Assembly: GCA_031181585.1 (NCBI GenBank)
Contig: JAPSKP010000001.1
Span: 112,939-176,938 of the forward strand
Length of the DNA stretch: 64,000 bases
Reading direction: 5' to 3'
From: Lysinibacillus sp.
GTDB taxonomy: Bacteria > Bacillota > Bacilli > Bacillales_A > Planococcaceae
Below are positions 27,123 through 36,009 of the stretch, piece by piece (positions within the stretch are counted from its first letter, which is position 1; every line of letters begins with the position of its first letter). Made by a program: the position numbers and the translations under genes. The notes under the pieces are model-generated. The model was not told the DNA's origin and made no database searches. It saw nothing but the letters and a program-made list of their open reading frames with translations.

Positions 27123-28305
27123 ATGTTAAATCGCACCCCCATGCAAAGCCGTGTCCTTCCCCTACTCCTAGTGACACGAAAATTTTAACTTCCGGCTGCT
27201 TCAATATTTCAATCAATTGTTCTTCCGAGAATGAAATAGGTTCACCATTTTCCACCATTACTGCCCCGCCAATTTTAATCGTAATTTTGTCAGGATTTAC
27301 TGTTGCACCACTGTATCCTACTGCGGCAATAATACGACCCCAGTTAGCATCACAGCCGAATACAGCTGTCTTAACTAATGGAGAGCCTACTACCGTTTTA
27401 GCGATTTTACGCGCTTCTTCATCAGAAACCGATCCTTCTACCTCAACCTCTATCAGCTTTGTTGCGCCTTCGCCATCTCGGGCGATTGATTTTGCGAGAT
27501 CTTCCGCTACAAGGCGCAGCGCTGTATAAAAGTTTGCCCAATCCGGATGGGCTGTTGATAATGGGTTATTACCTGCCAAGCCGTTTGCCATGACTACAAC
27601 CATATCATTTGTAGATGTATCACCATCTACTGTAATAGCATTGAATGTTACATTTGTAATTTCAGACAGCGCCTTTTGCAGTTCTACTGATTCAATATTA
27701 GCATCAGTCGTAATAAAACCGAGCATCGTTGCCATATTGGGCTCGATCATGCCGGAGCCCTTTGCCGTCCCAGATATAATTACTTCCCTGCCGTCAACTA
27801 TTGTGGCGTAGGAGGTATTTTTCATTACTGTATCTGTTGTTAAAATAGCTTGTGCGAAGTCAACACCACTCTGCGACTCCCTCTGCGGAGCCAACACCTC
27901 TATTCCTTTTTTCACAGGGTCCATTTTCATGATTTCACCGATAACACCCGTAGAGGCTACCCCTACAAGATACGGCTCAATTCCAAGCTTCTCAGCAGCC
28001 AACGCCTGCATTTCATAGGCATCTGCTATTCCTTGCTTTCCTGTACATGCATTCGCATTCCCGGAGTTTACAATAATTGCCTGCATTTTTCCAACATTAT
28101 ATACGACTTCCTTTGTTACTTTTAACGGAGCTGCTTGAACTGCATTCGTTGTGAAAACACCTGCTACTGAAGCTGGCACTTCGCTTACCAAAATACCCAA
28201 GTCTTTTTTCTCCTGTTTAATGCCACAATGAACGCCAGCAGCTGTAAAACCTTTTGGCGACACAATATTCTTGCTTGATAATTGTTTCATTTCAATCGTT
28301 TCCAT
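27085..28305 (-). CDS. argJ: Bifunctional ornithine acetyltransferase / N-acetylglutamate synthase
   Basis: The 406-residue enzyme recycles the acetyl group from acetylornithine to glutamate. The self-cleavage site is Ala192-Thr193 (PNMATMLGF), with Thr193 as nucleophile of the mature beta chain. KGSGMIEPN precedes it. With no argA or argE in the operon, the cyclic arginine pathway is implied. A GGAGGG ribosome site precedes the ATG. It overlaps argB by 38 bp. Confidence 0.95.
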   Translation of the reverse strand: METIEMKQLSSKNIVSPKGFTAAGVHCGIKQEKKDLGILVSEVPASVAGVFTTNAVQAAPLKVTKEVVYNVGKMQAIIVNSGNANACTGKQGIADAYEMQALAAEKLGIEPYLVGVASTGVIGEIMKMDPVKKGIEVLAPQRESQSGVDFAQAILTTDTVMKNTSYATIVDGREVIISGTAKGSGMIEPNMATMLGFITTDANIESVELQKALSEITNVTFNAITVDGDTSTNDMVVVMANGLAGNNPLSTAHPDWANFYTALRLVAEDLAKSIARDGEGATKLIEVEVEGSVSDEEARKIAKTVVGSPLVKTAVFGCDANWGRIIAAVGYSGATVNPDKITIKIGGAVMVENGEPISFSEEQLIEILKQPEVKIFVSLGVGEGHGFAWGCDLTYDYVQINASYRS

Positions 28306-28316
28306 AAGTTCCCTCC

Positions 28317-29351
28317 TTACATGAATAACGGTACAACCTGTAGACCGGTTGTCTGCGGTAAATTCATCTGTACATTCATATTTTGAATTGCCTGGCCTGC
28401 TGCACCCTTTACAAGATTATCGATTACACCTACAACTGTCACACGCCCTGTCCGCTCATCCAGTTTGGCAAACACATCACAGTAGTTCGAGCCTTTCACA
28501 CGGTTTGTTCCTACTGATGACGCATTCTCAATAACTCGCACAAATGGGTGGTTTTTATACGTTTCTTTTAAACAATTTGTAAGATGTTCCTGCGTAATAC
28601 CCGGCTGCACCTTTGCATAGGATGTCGCCAAAATACCTCGTGTCATCGGGACAAGATGAGTGTTGAATGAAATGTTCGTTTCCACCCCGGCAAACATGCT
28701 GATTGCCTGTTCAATTTCCGGGATATGCTGGTGTTCATTAATTTTATAGATGGAAAAGGATTCGTTTGCTTCGCTATAATGTGTTGTTTGAGAAGGCTTA
28801 TTGCCTGCTCCCGATATACCGCTTTTCGCGTCAATGACCAGGAAACTCGGATCGATACACTTTTCTTTAATCAATGGCAGAAGAGATAATAAAACAGCCG
28901 TTGGGTAGCATCCTGGGTTCGCGATTAATTTCGCCTCCTGAATTGCCTTCTCATTCCATTCTGTTAGCCCGTAGACACTTGCATCCACTACTTCTTGTGG
29001 GGCCGGTGTCTTTTTGTACCATTTTTCATAGCTCGCTAAATTCTTTAATCTAAAATCACCTGATAGGTCAATAAGTTTCGGCCCGCGATCCAGCAATGGA
29101 GGGAAAAGGTTGCTTGAAACCCCCGATGGTGTACTTGCAAATACAACATCAAATTGACTTAAAACATCGTAGTCTATTTTCTGCAACGGTTGATTATATA
29201 AATCTACCAAGTGAGGGAACTTTGAAGAGAATAAAGCCCCTTCCTCAGATGATGTAAATAATTCAACCTTTTCTACTTCTTTATGAGTGTATAAAAAACG
29301 GATTAATTCCAAACCACCGTAACCAGTGGCACCGATAATTCCAACTTTCAT
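28317..29351 (-). CDS. argC: N-acetyl-gamma-glutamyl-phosphate reductase
   Basis: The 344-residue NADPH-dependent reductase is the first gene of argCJBD. It begins MKVGIIGATGYGGLELIR (Rossmann loop), with catalytic Cys148 in ANPGCYPTA and IDLSGDFRL. The ATG at 29351 has GGGAGG six bases upstream; the frame runs further back only through leader sequence. Its promoter and a candidate ARG box lie about 105-150 bp upstream, fitting ArgR/AhrC repression by arginine. Confidence 0.95.
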   Translation of the reverse strand: MKVGIIGATGYGGLELIRFLYTHKEVEKVELFTSSEEGALFSSKFPHLVDLYNQPLQKIDYDVLSQFDVVFASTPSGVSSNLFPPLLDRGPKLIDLSGDFRLKNLASYEKWYKKTPAPQEVVDASVYGLTEWNEKAIQEAKLIANPGCYPTAVLLSLLPLIKEKCIDPSFLVIDAKSGISGAGNKPSQTTHYSEANESFSIYKINEHQHIPEIEQAISMFAGVETNISFNTHLVPMTRGILATSYAKVQPGITQEHLTNCLKETYKNHPFVRVIENASSVGTNRVKGSNYCDVFAKLDERTGRVTVVGVIDNLVKGAAGQAIQNMNVQMNLPQTTGLQVVPLFM

Positions 29352-29456
29352 CTTCTTCCTCCCACGATTTAAAAGGCGCACTCCGATAAGCGGCGGCTGG
29401 CACCATTTATTGTGATTCAAGAATTTCTCACTTTCTTAATTCCTAAGATAAAAATA

Positions 29457-29485
29457 AGTATAATCATGTATAAATATTTAGTCAA
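29457..29485 (-). promoter_or_regulatory. argCJBD promoter
   Basis: TTGACT (29480-29485), 17-bp spacer, TATACT (29457-29462). Confidence 0.85.
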
Positions 29486-29486
29486 C

Positions 29487-29500
29487 TGCATTTTTATATA
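29487..29500 (-). promoter_or_regulatory. Candidate ARG box (ArgR/AhrC site)
   Basis: The minus strand reads TATATAAAAATGCA against the pattern TGNATWWWWATNCA, one mismatch, directly upstream of the argC -35 box. Confidence 0.5.
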
Positions 29501-29562
29501 AACTTATACTATTCCGAAAATTATATTTTAATGCTATATACTTTATGCTCATTTTTAATTAA

Positions 29563-29601
29563 AGAAGGAGTATCTCGATTGATATTCGAAATACTCCTTC
29601 T
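29563..29601. terminator. Long hairpin between arg promoter and acsA
   Basis: The arms AGAAGGAGTAT / ATACTCCTTCT are extended by TCGA/TCGA after one mismatch. There is no clean T-run, so it may be a terminator for acsA or another RNA/DNA structure. Confidence 0.45.
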
Positions 29602-29616
29602 ATACAAGAGTCCCTC

Positions 29617-29634
29617 TATACAAATGTTTGTATA
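29617..29634. repeat. Palindrome TATACAAA-TG-TTTGTATA
   Basis: A perfect 8-bp dyad with a 2-base centre, 67 bp past the acsA stop. It could be part of the acsA transcript end or a protein site. Confidence 0.4.
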
Positions 29635-29700
29635 AAAATTAGACACTCTACAATAATTTATTGCTCATTACTTCACATATTTTTATCTAGTCTAGAATAA

Positions 29701-31428
29701 TTAATCTTCCATTGTTGAAAGGTCGCCTGTCGGTAAGTCAAGTTCCCAGGCTTTTAATACACGACGCATAATTTTACCGCTTCGTGTCTTTGGTAATTTA
29801 TCCTTAAATTCGATTTCTCGAGGCGCTGCATGTGCTGAAAGCCCGCGTTTTACAAACTCCTTAATGTCTGACTCAAGTTCCTCAGAAGCTTTCACACCTT
29901 CCCGAAGTGCTACAAATGCCTTGATAATCTCACCACGCACCGGATCCGGCTTACCAATGACGCCAGCTTCTACAATATCAGGGTGCTCAAGCAATTTACT
30001 CTCTACTTCGAACGGGCCAACACGCTCCCCGGCTGTCATGATGACATCATCTACACGGCCCTGGAACCAGAAATAACCATCATCGTCCATATAGGCCGAA
30101 TCACCCGATATATACCATTCTCCTTTCAAGAAGTAAGAATCATATTTTTTTGGGTTATTCCAGATTTGGCGCATCATACTCGGCCAGTCCTTTCTGATTG
30201 CCAAATTACCCATTGTAAATGGCGGTACTTCATTTCCGTCATCATCTACTATTGTCGCATAGATGCCCGGAATCGGCTTACCCATGGAGCCTGGCTTAAT
30301 ATCCATACCTGGATAATTGCAGATCATATGACCGCCCGTCTCAGTCATCCACCACGTGTCATGAATACGGTGTCCTAACTCATCAATACCCCAACGGATC
30401 ACTTCCGGATTTAACGGCTCCCCAACCGATAAAACATGTCGAAGTGATGAGAGGTCATATTGTTCCAATACACCTTTGCCTGCCCCTGCAAGCATACGGA
30501 ATGCTGTTGGTGCACTATACCATACCGTTACCCCGTAATCCTGGATAGCGCTATACCATGCCTGGGGGCTAAAGCGGCCGCCCAATATCAAGCTTGTTGC
30601 ACCATTTAGCCACGGACCAAAAATCCCGTAGGCCGTTCCAGTCACCCATCCTGGGTCGGCTGTACACCAATAAACATCCTGATCATTCAAATCCAGTACC
30701 CACTGTGTTGTCTGATATTGCTGCACCATAGCATAATGAACGTGGAGCACTCCTTTTGGCGCTCCAGTAGAACCGGAAGTATAGTGAAGAACCATTCCGT
30801 CTTCTTTATCAACCCACTCAATATCAAATTTATTCGATGCTGTCGTCATCTGTTTATTAAAGTCCACAATCTTATCGGTTTCTTCAATATTTTCTCCTAC
30901 TAGGAAAATCGTCTTTAAATGCGGCAGTTTTTCTACCGGTACGCGTGAAAGCAAGGATGGTGTTGTCACCAGTACTGAGGCTTCACTATCAGCAAGACGA
31001 TCGTATACCGCTCCTTCCATGAATGCTTCAAATAAAGGACCGACGATTGCACCCGTTTTTAAAGCTCCTAGAAGCGAAAAATACAGCTCTGGTGACCGCG
31101 GCATAAAGATAAACAGTCGATCTCCCTTCTTCAAGCCAGCAGCTTCTTTCAGCACGTTGGCTGCTTTGTTTGTCAGCAGCTTCATTTCATTAAACGAATA
31201 AGCTTCTTTACGGACACCGTCATTGTAGTAAAGTGCTACCTTGTTTTTGCGGTATGTTTCCGTATGACGATCGATTGCCTCGTACGCCATATTTACTTTC
31301 CCTGTTTCATACCAGCTGAAAGCTTTCTCTGTTTCCTTCCAATCATGTGTTGCAGCTGTTTCCTCATAGCTTATTAAGCGATGATCCCCTGGAATTGCCG
31401 CTAGTTTCTCTATCATTTTCATCCCCAT
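29701..31428 (-). CDS. acsA: Acetyl-CoA synthetase AcsA
   Basis: The 575-residue ANL enzyme makes acetyl-CoA from acetate, ATP and CoA. The P-loop is YTSGSTGAPKGVLH, with YISGDSAYMDDDGYFWFQGR as hinge region. Lys552 in KTRSGKIMRR matches Lys549 of B. subtilis AcsA, which AcuA acetylates. The start is taken as ATG 31428 because AAAGGGG lies 8 bases upstream. It is divergent from acuA-acuBC, whose products acetylate and deacetylate it. Confidence 0.92.
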   Translation of the reverse strand: MGMKMIEKLAAIPGDHRLISYEETAATHDWKETEKAFSWYETGKVNMAYEAIDRHTETYRKNKVALYYNDGVRKEAYSFNEMKLLTNKAANVLKEAAGLKKGDRLFIFMPRSPELYFSLLGALKTGAIVGPLFEAFMEGAVYDRLADSEASVLVTTPSLLSRVPVEKLPHLKTIFLVGENIEETDKIVDFNKQMTTASNKFDIEWVDKEDGMVLHYTSGSTGAPKGVLHVHYAMVQQYQTTQWVLDLNDQDVYWCTADPGWVTGTAYGIFGPWLNGATSLILGGRFSPQAWYSAIQDYGVTVWYSAPTAFRMLAGAGKGVLEQYDLSSLRHVLSVGEPLNPEVIRWGIDELGHRIHDTWWMTETGGHMICNYPGMDIKPGSMGKPIPGIYATIVDDDGNEVPPFTMGNLAIRKDWPSMMRQIWNNPKKYDSYFLKGEWYISGDSAYMDDDGYFWFQGRVDDVIMTAGERVGPFEVESKLLEHPDIVEAGVIGKPDPVRGEIIKAFVALREGVKASEELESDIKEFVKRGLSAHAAPREIEFKDKLPKTRSGKIMRRVLKAWELDLPTGDLSTMED

Positions 31429-31456
31429 GAAAACTACCCCTTTCTTCGAGAACATA

Positions 31457-31484
31457 ATTATATTTTACAATATAGGAATGTTAA
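31457..31484 (-). promoter_or_regulatory. acsA promoter
   Basis: TTAACA (31479-31484), 16-bp spacer, perfect TATAAT (31457-31462). Confidence 0.65.
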
Positions 31485-31594
31485 TTGGCAAAATATTTAT
31501 AATATTTTTATTAGTTAGATATTTTTCGTAAATTGCAGCGTTATTTTGCATAAAATAAGTTATAATGGTCTTATCATAATTTGGTGGTGTGAAA

Positions 31595-32227
31595 ATGGAG
31601 CATATAAAAACATTTTACAGCGTGGAAAAGGAAACAAGCCATGGTACGGTGATTGTGGAAGGCCCAATTCCGTCCGAGCAGCTTGCCTCCTATACCTTGC
31701 ACGAACGCCTGACAGCTTTCAGGCCCCCTAAACAACAGCATGAAGCACTTGTTAATATTGCGAAACTTGATGAAGGACGCATTATTATTGTGCGGAGCGG
31801 TGAGGTTGTCGTCGGTTATGTTACATATCTATATCCCGATCCACTTGAACGGTGGTCAGAGGATCGGATCGACAACATGATTGAGCTGGGGGCGATAGAA
31901 GTCATTCCAGATTATCGTGGGACAGGTGTTGGGAAAAAATTATTAGAAGTGTCATTTATGGACGATGCAATGGAAGATTATCTCGTAATTACAACTGAAT
32001 ATTATTGGCATTGGGATTTAAAAGGGACCGGTTTGAATGTATGGGACTACCGAAAGATGATGGAAAATATGATGAGTGTCGTTAATTTTGAATACTATGC
32101 AACGGATGATCCGGAAATTACTTCTCACCCTGCCAATTGTTTAATGGCACGTGTCGGAAAACGGGTGGGCGGCGATACTATGGAACGGTTCGACAGACTT
32201 CGCTTCAGAAATCGCTTTATGTATTAG
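31595..32227 (+). CDS. acuA: GNAT acetyltransferase AcuA
   Basis: The 210-residue lysine acetyltransferase inactivates AcsA. It closely matches B. subtilis AcuA: LTAFRPPKQQHEALVNIA, VVGYVTYLYPDPLERWSEDRI, the acetyl-CoA loop DYRGTGVGKKLLEVS, and the end FDRLRFRNRFMY. The ATG at 31595 (MEHIKTFYS) gives the conserved N-terminus; the GTG at 31589 belongs to the ribosome-site region. It is divergent from its substrate gene acsA. Confidence 0.95.
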   Translation: MEHIKTFYSVEKETSHGTVIVEGPIPSEQLASYTLHERLTAFRPPKQQHEALVNIAKLDEGRIIIVRSGEVVVGYVTYLYPDPLERWSEDRIDNMIELGAIEVIPDYRGTGVGKKLLEVSFMDDAMEDYLVITTEYYWHWDLKGTGLNVWDYRKMMENMMSVVNFEYYATDDPEITSHPANCLMARVGKRVGGDTMERFDRLRFRNRFMY

Positions 32228-32380
32228 GAACGCTATGACCTATCCTTTTTCATATATAAAGAGAATGGTTGATTCTACTTTTTTCTCTAATTGATTGGGA
32301 ATGATAAGGAATGTCCTCTATAATGAATAGATAGAGAGTATTAAGTCTATTCACAACATTTATACAAAGGGGAATGGTAT

Positions 32381-33028
32381 ATGATTGTTGAAGAAATTAT
32401 GCAGACGGATGTATATACACTGGAGCCAACCGCCACTGTAGGTGACGCTGTACGTCTCATGCGCGAAAAGAAAGTCCGGCATCTTCCGATTATTAACGAA
32501 AACACTGAGGTCGTAGGCATTGTTACTGGGCATGACCTTAAAAACGCGCTCCCTTCCTGCCTGCGTGAGGAATCAAATTCCGCAATATATGATGCACCTA
32601 TTGAACAGATCATGGTCAGAAACCCAATTATCGGCCACCCTCTTGATTTTGTAGAGGAGGTAGCTGTTACACTTTACGAAAACAGAATCAGCTGCCTGCC
32701 GATTGTATCAAAGGGGAAGCTGGCAGGAATTGTGACGACGACTGATGTATTATATCGTTATATCGAGCTGACAGGTGCCAATCGTCCTTCATCTAAACTG
32801 GATATCCGTGTAACAAACAAGCCTGGTATCCTGCATGACATTACACGAATTTTCCAACAGCATAAAGTAAATGTGCTTAGCGTACTTGTCTACCCTGATT
32901 CTGAAAATGAAAATAGCCGCATTTTAAGTATTCGCCTGCAGGTAATGAATCCGCTGGCAATTATTGAAGACTTACGAAACGAAGGGTTTGACGTACTATG
33001 GCCAAACCTTCCTGGGATCAAGCTATGA
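32381..33028 (+). CDS. acuB: AcuB, CBS-pair plus ACT domain protein
   Basis: In this 215-residue protein two CBS motifs (about 1-60 and 75-135) bind adenosyl ligands, and a C-terminal ACT-type domain (DIRVTNKPGILHDITRIFQQ) follows. Its exact part in acetoin/acetate use is unclear; it is a conserved member of acuABC. It has AAAGGGG before the ATG and overlaps acuC by 4 bp. The 153 bp after acuA contain a TATAAT at 32319 but no good -35, so a separate promoter is uncertain. Confidence 0.93.
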   Translation: MIVEEIMQTDVYTLEPTATVGDAVRLMREKKVRHLPIINENTEVVGIVTGHDLKNALPSCLREESNSAIYDAPIEQIMVRNPIIGHPLDFVEEVAVTLYENRISCLPIVSKGKLAGIVTTTDVLYRYIELTGANRPSSKLDIRVTNKPGILHDITRIFQQHKVNVLSVLVYPDSENENSRILSIRLQVMNPLAIIEDLRNEGFDVLWPNLPGIKL

Positions 33029-34182
33029 AAAATGCAGTTTTTATTTACTCACCAGATCAGCTTGGCTATAAATTTTCAGATTCGCACCCATTTAATCATA
33101 AACGCTTAACACTTACGATGGATTTGCTAAAAACAATTGGTGCACTCTCAGAGGAAGATATTGTACCAGCCCGCATGGCAACTGATGAAGAAATCGCTCT
33201 AGCTCATGATCCGCAATATATCGATATCGTAAAAAAAGCAGGTCATGGTGAACTGACACCTCAGCAGGGTGAATCTTATGGAATCGGCACAGAAGATACG
33301 CCAATATTTACAAATATGCACGAAGCAAGCGCCCTTCTCGTAGGCGGTACATTACAGGCTGTCGATCAGGTCCTCCAAGGGAAATCGCGCCACGCTCTTA
33401 ATCTAGGAGGCGGGCTGCATCATGGTTTCCGAGGCCGGGCATCCGGTTTTTGCATTTATAATGACAGCAGCGTCGCGATTCGCTATATGCAGGAAAAGTA
33501 TGGGCTTCGTGTTCTATACGTAGATACTGATGCCCATCATGGAGACGGTGTACAGTGGGCCTTTTATGATGATCCAAATGTTTGTACCTTATCCATCCAT
33601 GAAACAGGACGCTATCTTTTCCCGGGGACGGGGAATATTACGGAGCGGGGAAACGGAAAAGGCTACGGGACTTCCTTCAACTTCCCGATCGACGCGTTTA
33701 CAGAAGATGATAGTTTTCTAAAAATCTATGAAGCTTCTATGAGAGAAGTATTCGAGTTTTTCAAGCCCGATGTGGTTCTAACACAAAATGGTGCAGATGC
33801 CCATTACTTTGATCCTTTAACACATCTATATGGAACAATGAAGATTTATAGGGAAATTCCAAAACTGGCGCATAAACTAGCACATGAATACTGTAATGGC
33901 CGCTGGATTGCTGTTGGCGGCGGCGGATACGACATTTGGCGGGTTGTACCACGCGCCTGGTCTTATATCTGGACGGAGATGACAGATCAGCAGCATCCTA
34001 TGGGGCCTCTTCCTCAGGAATGGCTTGATCGCTGGCAGCCTGAAGCCCCTGTTCCTTTTATTCCAACATGGGAGGATCCAAGCCCTTTATATGAGCCTAT
34101 CCCTCGAAAAGCAGAAATTGAAGAGAAGAATGCGCAGATGCTCGCGAAGGCATTACATATGATTCGCAACGAAAAAAGATAA
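33025..34182 (+). CDS. acuC: AcuC, class I histone-deacetylase-like AcsA deacetylase
   Basis: The 385-residue zinc deacetylase reverses AcuA acetylation of AcsA. HDAC signatures are LGGGLHHGFRGRASGFCIYND, then VDTDAHHGDGVQWAFYDDPNV (metal and charge-relay Asp/His), TQNGADAHYFDPL and GGGGYD. The start ATG at 33025 overlaps the acuB stop (ATGA), giving MKNAVFIYSPD, like B. subtilis; an earlier in-frame ATG at 32998 would lie inside acuB. A terminator follows. Confidence 0.94.
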   Translation: MKNAVFIYSPDQLGYKFSDSHPFNHKRLTLTMDLLKTIGALSEEDIVPARMATDEEIALAHDPQYIDIVKKAGHGELTPQQGESYGIGTEDTPIFTNMHEASALLVGGTLQAVDQVLQGKSRHALNLGGGLHHGFRGRASGFCIYNDSSVAIRYMQEKYGLRVLYVDTDAHHGDGVQWAFYDDPNVCTLSIHETGRYLFPGTGNITERGNGKGYGTSFNFPIDAFTEDDSFLKIYEASMREVFEFFKPDVVLTQNGADAHYFDPLTHLYGTMKIYREIPKLAHKLAHEYCNGRWIAVGGGGYDIWRVVPRAWSYIWTEMTDQQHPMGPLPQEWLDRWQPEAPVPFIPTWEDPSPLYEPIPRKAEIEEKNAQMLAKALHMIRNEKR

Positions 34183-34205
34183 TATAGTAAATTTCCTAGT
34201 TGCTG

Positions 34206-34246
34206 AAAAGGTGACCACGTTGGATATTCATAAAGTGGTCACTTTT
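34206..34246 (+). terminator. acuC terminator
   Basis: AAAAGGTGACCAC / GTGGTCACTTTT with a 16-base loop. Confidence 0.88.
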
Positions 34247-34310
34247 ATGTCCATTATCAATATATAAATATGGTACCATTTTGTTATACACAGGATGGGA
34301 GGTAGATTTT

Positions 34311-34724
34311 ATGTACAAGCATATTATAGTTGCAGTAGATGGTTCAGATAACTCATTACGTGCCATGGAAGACGCTATTAAAATTGCGTCGGCAGGATCG
34401 CAAATCGAGGTTTTATATGTCGCCTCTACCGAACATATTGCCTCAAAAATTTTGGAAGCTGGTACATTGGATGAGTTCAATGCAGAAAGCCGTAAAAGAA
34501 TTGTCCGTGAAGAAGAAGTTTTGAAAGTTTCAGGCATTCCATATAAAGTAACAATTGAGCATGGAGAACCTGGAAAGACAATCGCCAAATTTGTAAATGA
34601 CAGCAAAGCTGACCTAGTCGTTATCGGCTGCCGCGGATTAACATCTATGCAGGAGATGGTATTTGGCAGTGTTAGTTCTTATATAATGAAAAACGTAGAT
34701 TGTTCCTGCCTTTTAGTAAAATAA
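34311..34724 (+). CDS. Universal stress protein (UspA family)
   Basis: The 137-residue single Usp domain begins YKHIIVAVDGSDNSLRAM and has the ATP-binding signature G-2x-G-9x-GS in GCRGLTSMQEMVFGSVS near the C-terminus, so it is probably an ATP-binding type. The start ATG at 34311 has GGGAGGT upstream; a longer frame back to 34281 is unlikely. It sits where B. subtilis has motPS (between acuC and ccpA). The stress trigger is unknown. Confidence 0.9.
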   Translation: MYKHIIVAVDGSDNSLRAMEDAIKIASAGSQIEVLYVASTEHIASKILEAGTLDEFNAESRKRIVREEEVLKVSGIPYKVTIEHGEPGKTIAKFVNDSKADLVVIGCRGLTSMQEMVFGSVSSYIMKNVDCSCLLVK

Positions 34725-34754
34725 TATCCGAACTGAATAGTCACACATATCGTT

Positions 34755-34796
34755 AAAAAGGCTGCCTGATTGAAGATACTTCACCGGCAGCCTTTT
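34755..34796. terminator. Bidirectional terminator, usp / ccpA
   Basis: AAAAGGCTGCC / GGCAGCCTTTT between convergent genes, with a T-run on both strands. Confidence 0.92.
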
Positions 34797-34850
34797 AATG
34801 TTAGAAATTTTATTACAATCTATAGATACTCACCATATTGCAGTCGTATG

Positions 34851-35849
34851 TTATTGCTTGACCGAATCACGCATTTCTATGCGGTGGGGTAAAATAACAC
34901 TCCGCTGCTCTACCGTTTCCTTATTCATCAGCTTTGTAAGCAGACGCATTGCAACTGCTCCAATGTCATATAACGGAAGTACAACACTTGATAGTTGAGG
35001 TCTTACCATACGGGCTAATTTTGAGTTTTCAAAGCTAATCACTTCAATATCATCCGGCACATGTTTTCCTGTATCCTGTGCGCCATGAATAATACCAATA
35101 GCTAATTCATCACTTCCCGCAAAAAATGCAGTAGGCCCTTCCTCTAGAGCGCTTAGCTCTTCATATGCTGAAATGCCGCTATCATATGTATCCTCCTCGG
35201 ACACAATCAGTGACTCATCTACCCCAAGTCCCTCTTCCTCTAATGCCTTTTTATAAGCATCTAGTTTATATTGATTGACTGTATGCGTATCCGGACCCGA
35301 AACAAACGCAATCTTCTTGTGTCCATTACCTATCAGCACCTTGACAGCTTCATATGCCGCTTTAAAGTAATCGATATTAACGGAGGCAATTTCGTTTGAT
35401 TCATCGACTGAGCCTGCTAAAACGATAGGTACAGGAGAATGATCCATCGAAACCTGAATCTTTTCTGTCACTTTATCAGTCATCATGACGATTCCATCCA
35501 CTTGTTTACCAAGCATCGTATCTAAAAGTGTCAGTTCCTTCCCCTCGTTTTGATCAGAATTTGCCAGAATGATGTTATAGCGGTACATGGTAGCGATATC
35601 TTCAATCCCACGCGCTAACTCTGCATATAAATTGTTTGAAATGTCGGGAATAATTACCCCTACTGTCGTTGTTTTTTTACTCGCCAAACCACGAGCTACC
35701 GCATTTGGCCTGTATTCCAGCCGCTCAATTACTTCAAGCACCTTTTTACGTGTCGCCGGTTTGACATTTTGATTGCCGTTCACAACACGGGATACAGTTG
35801 CCATCGATACATTTGCTTCCCGTGCTACATCATAAATAGTAACAGTCAA
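34851..35849 (-). CDS. ccpA: Catabolite control protein A
   Basis: The 332-residue LacI-family master regulator of carbon catabolite control in Firmicutes has an N-terminal HTH ([23 protein letters not shown]), a hinge helix ([14 protein letters not shown]), and a periplasmic-binding-like core that binds HPr-Ser-P. The start is TTG at 35849 with AAAGGGGG about 8 bases before it; this matches the family N-terminus, and the longer frame to 35888 would begin inside the -10 box. The same gene neighbour order (acu ... ccpA-aroA) is found in B. subtilis. Confidence 0.96.
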   Translation of the reverse strand: MTVTIYDVAREANVSMATVSRVVNGNQNVKPATRKKVLEVIERLEYRPNAVARGLASKKTTTVGVIIPDISNNLYAELARGIEDIATMYRYNIILANSDQNEGKELTLLDTMLGKQVDGIVMMTDKVTEKIQVSMDHSPVPIVLAGSVDESNEIASVNIDYFKAAYEAVKVLIGNGHKKIAFVSGPDTHTVNQYKLDAYKKALEEEGLGVDESLIVSEEDTYDSGISAYEELSALEEGPTAFFAGSDELAIGIIHGAQDTGKHVPDDIEVISFENSKLARMVRPQLSSVVLPLYDIGAVAMRLLTKLMNKETVEQRSVILPHRIEMRDSVKQ

Positions 35850-35883
35850 TGCATTTGCCCCCTTTAAAACTCTTTTTATGTCC

Positions 35884-35913
35884 ATCATACGATAATTTTC
35901 CTTCTATTTTCAA
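35884..35913 (-). promoter_or_regulatory. ccpA promoter
   Basis: TTGAAA (35908-35913), 18-bp spacer, TATGAT (35884-35889). A GAAAGCTTTC palindrome lies at 35920-35929, just upstream of the -35. Confidence 0.8.
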
Positions 35914-35962
35914 TAAAAAGAAAGCTTTCGATTAAATAATAAGTATTTCACTAGGTTTTTAT

Positions 35963-35990
35963 GAAAAAATAACAGCCCGCCCCGCTGTTA
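35963..35990 (-). terminator. aroA terminator
   Basis: AACAGC-N7-GCTGTT followed by ATTTTTTC on the minus strand. Confidence 0.8.
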
Positions 35991-36009
35991 AGCGAAACGA
36001 GCCTTGATA

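Noticed and set aside
31429-31594. cre (CcpA) site between acsA and acuA
   Set aside because: Expected from B. subtilis, but no sequence with the central CG and flanking pattern was found on either strand.
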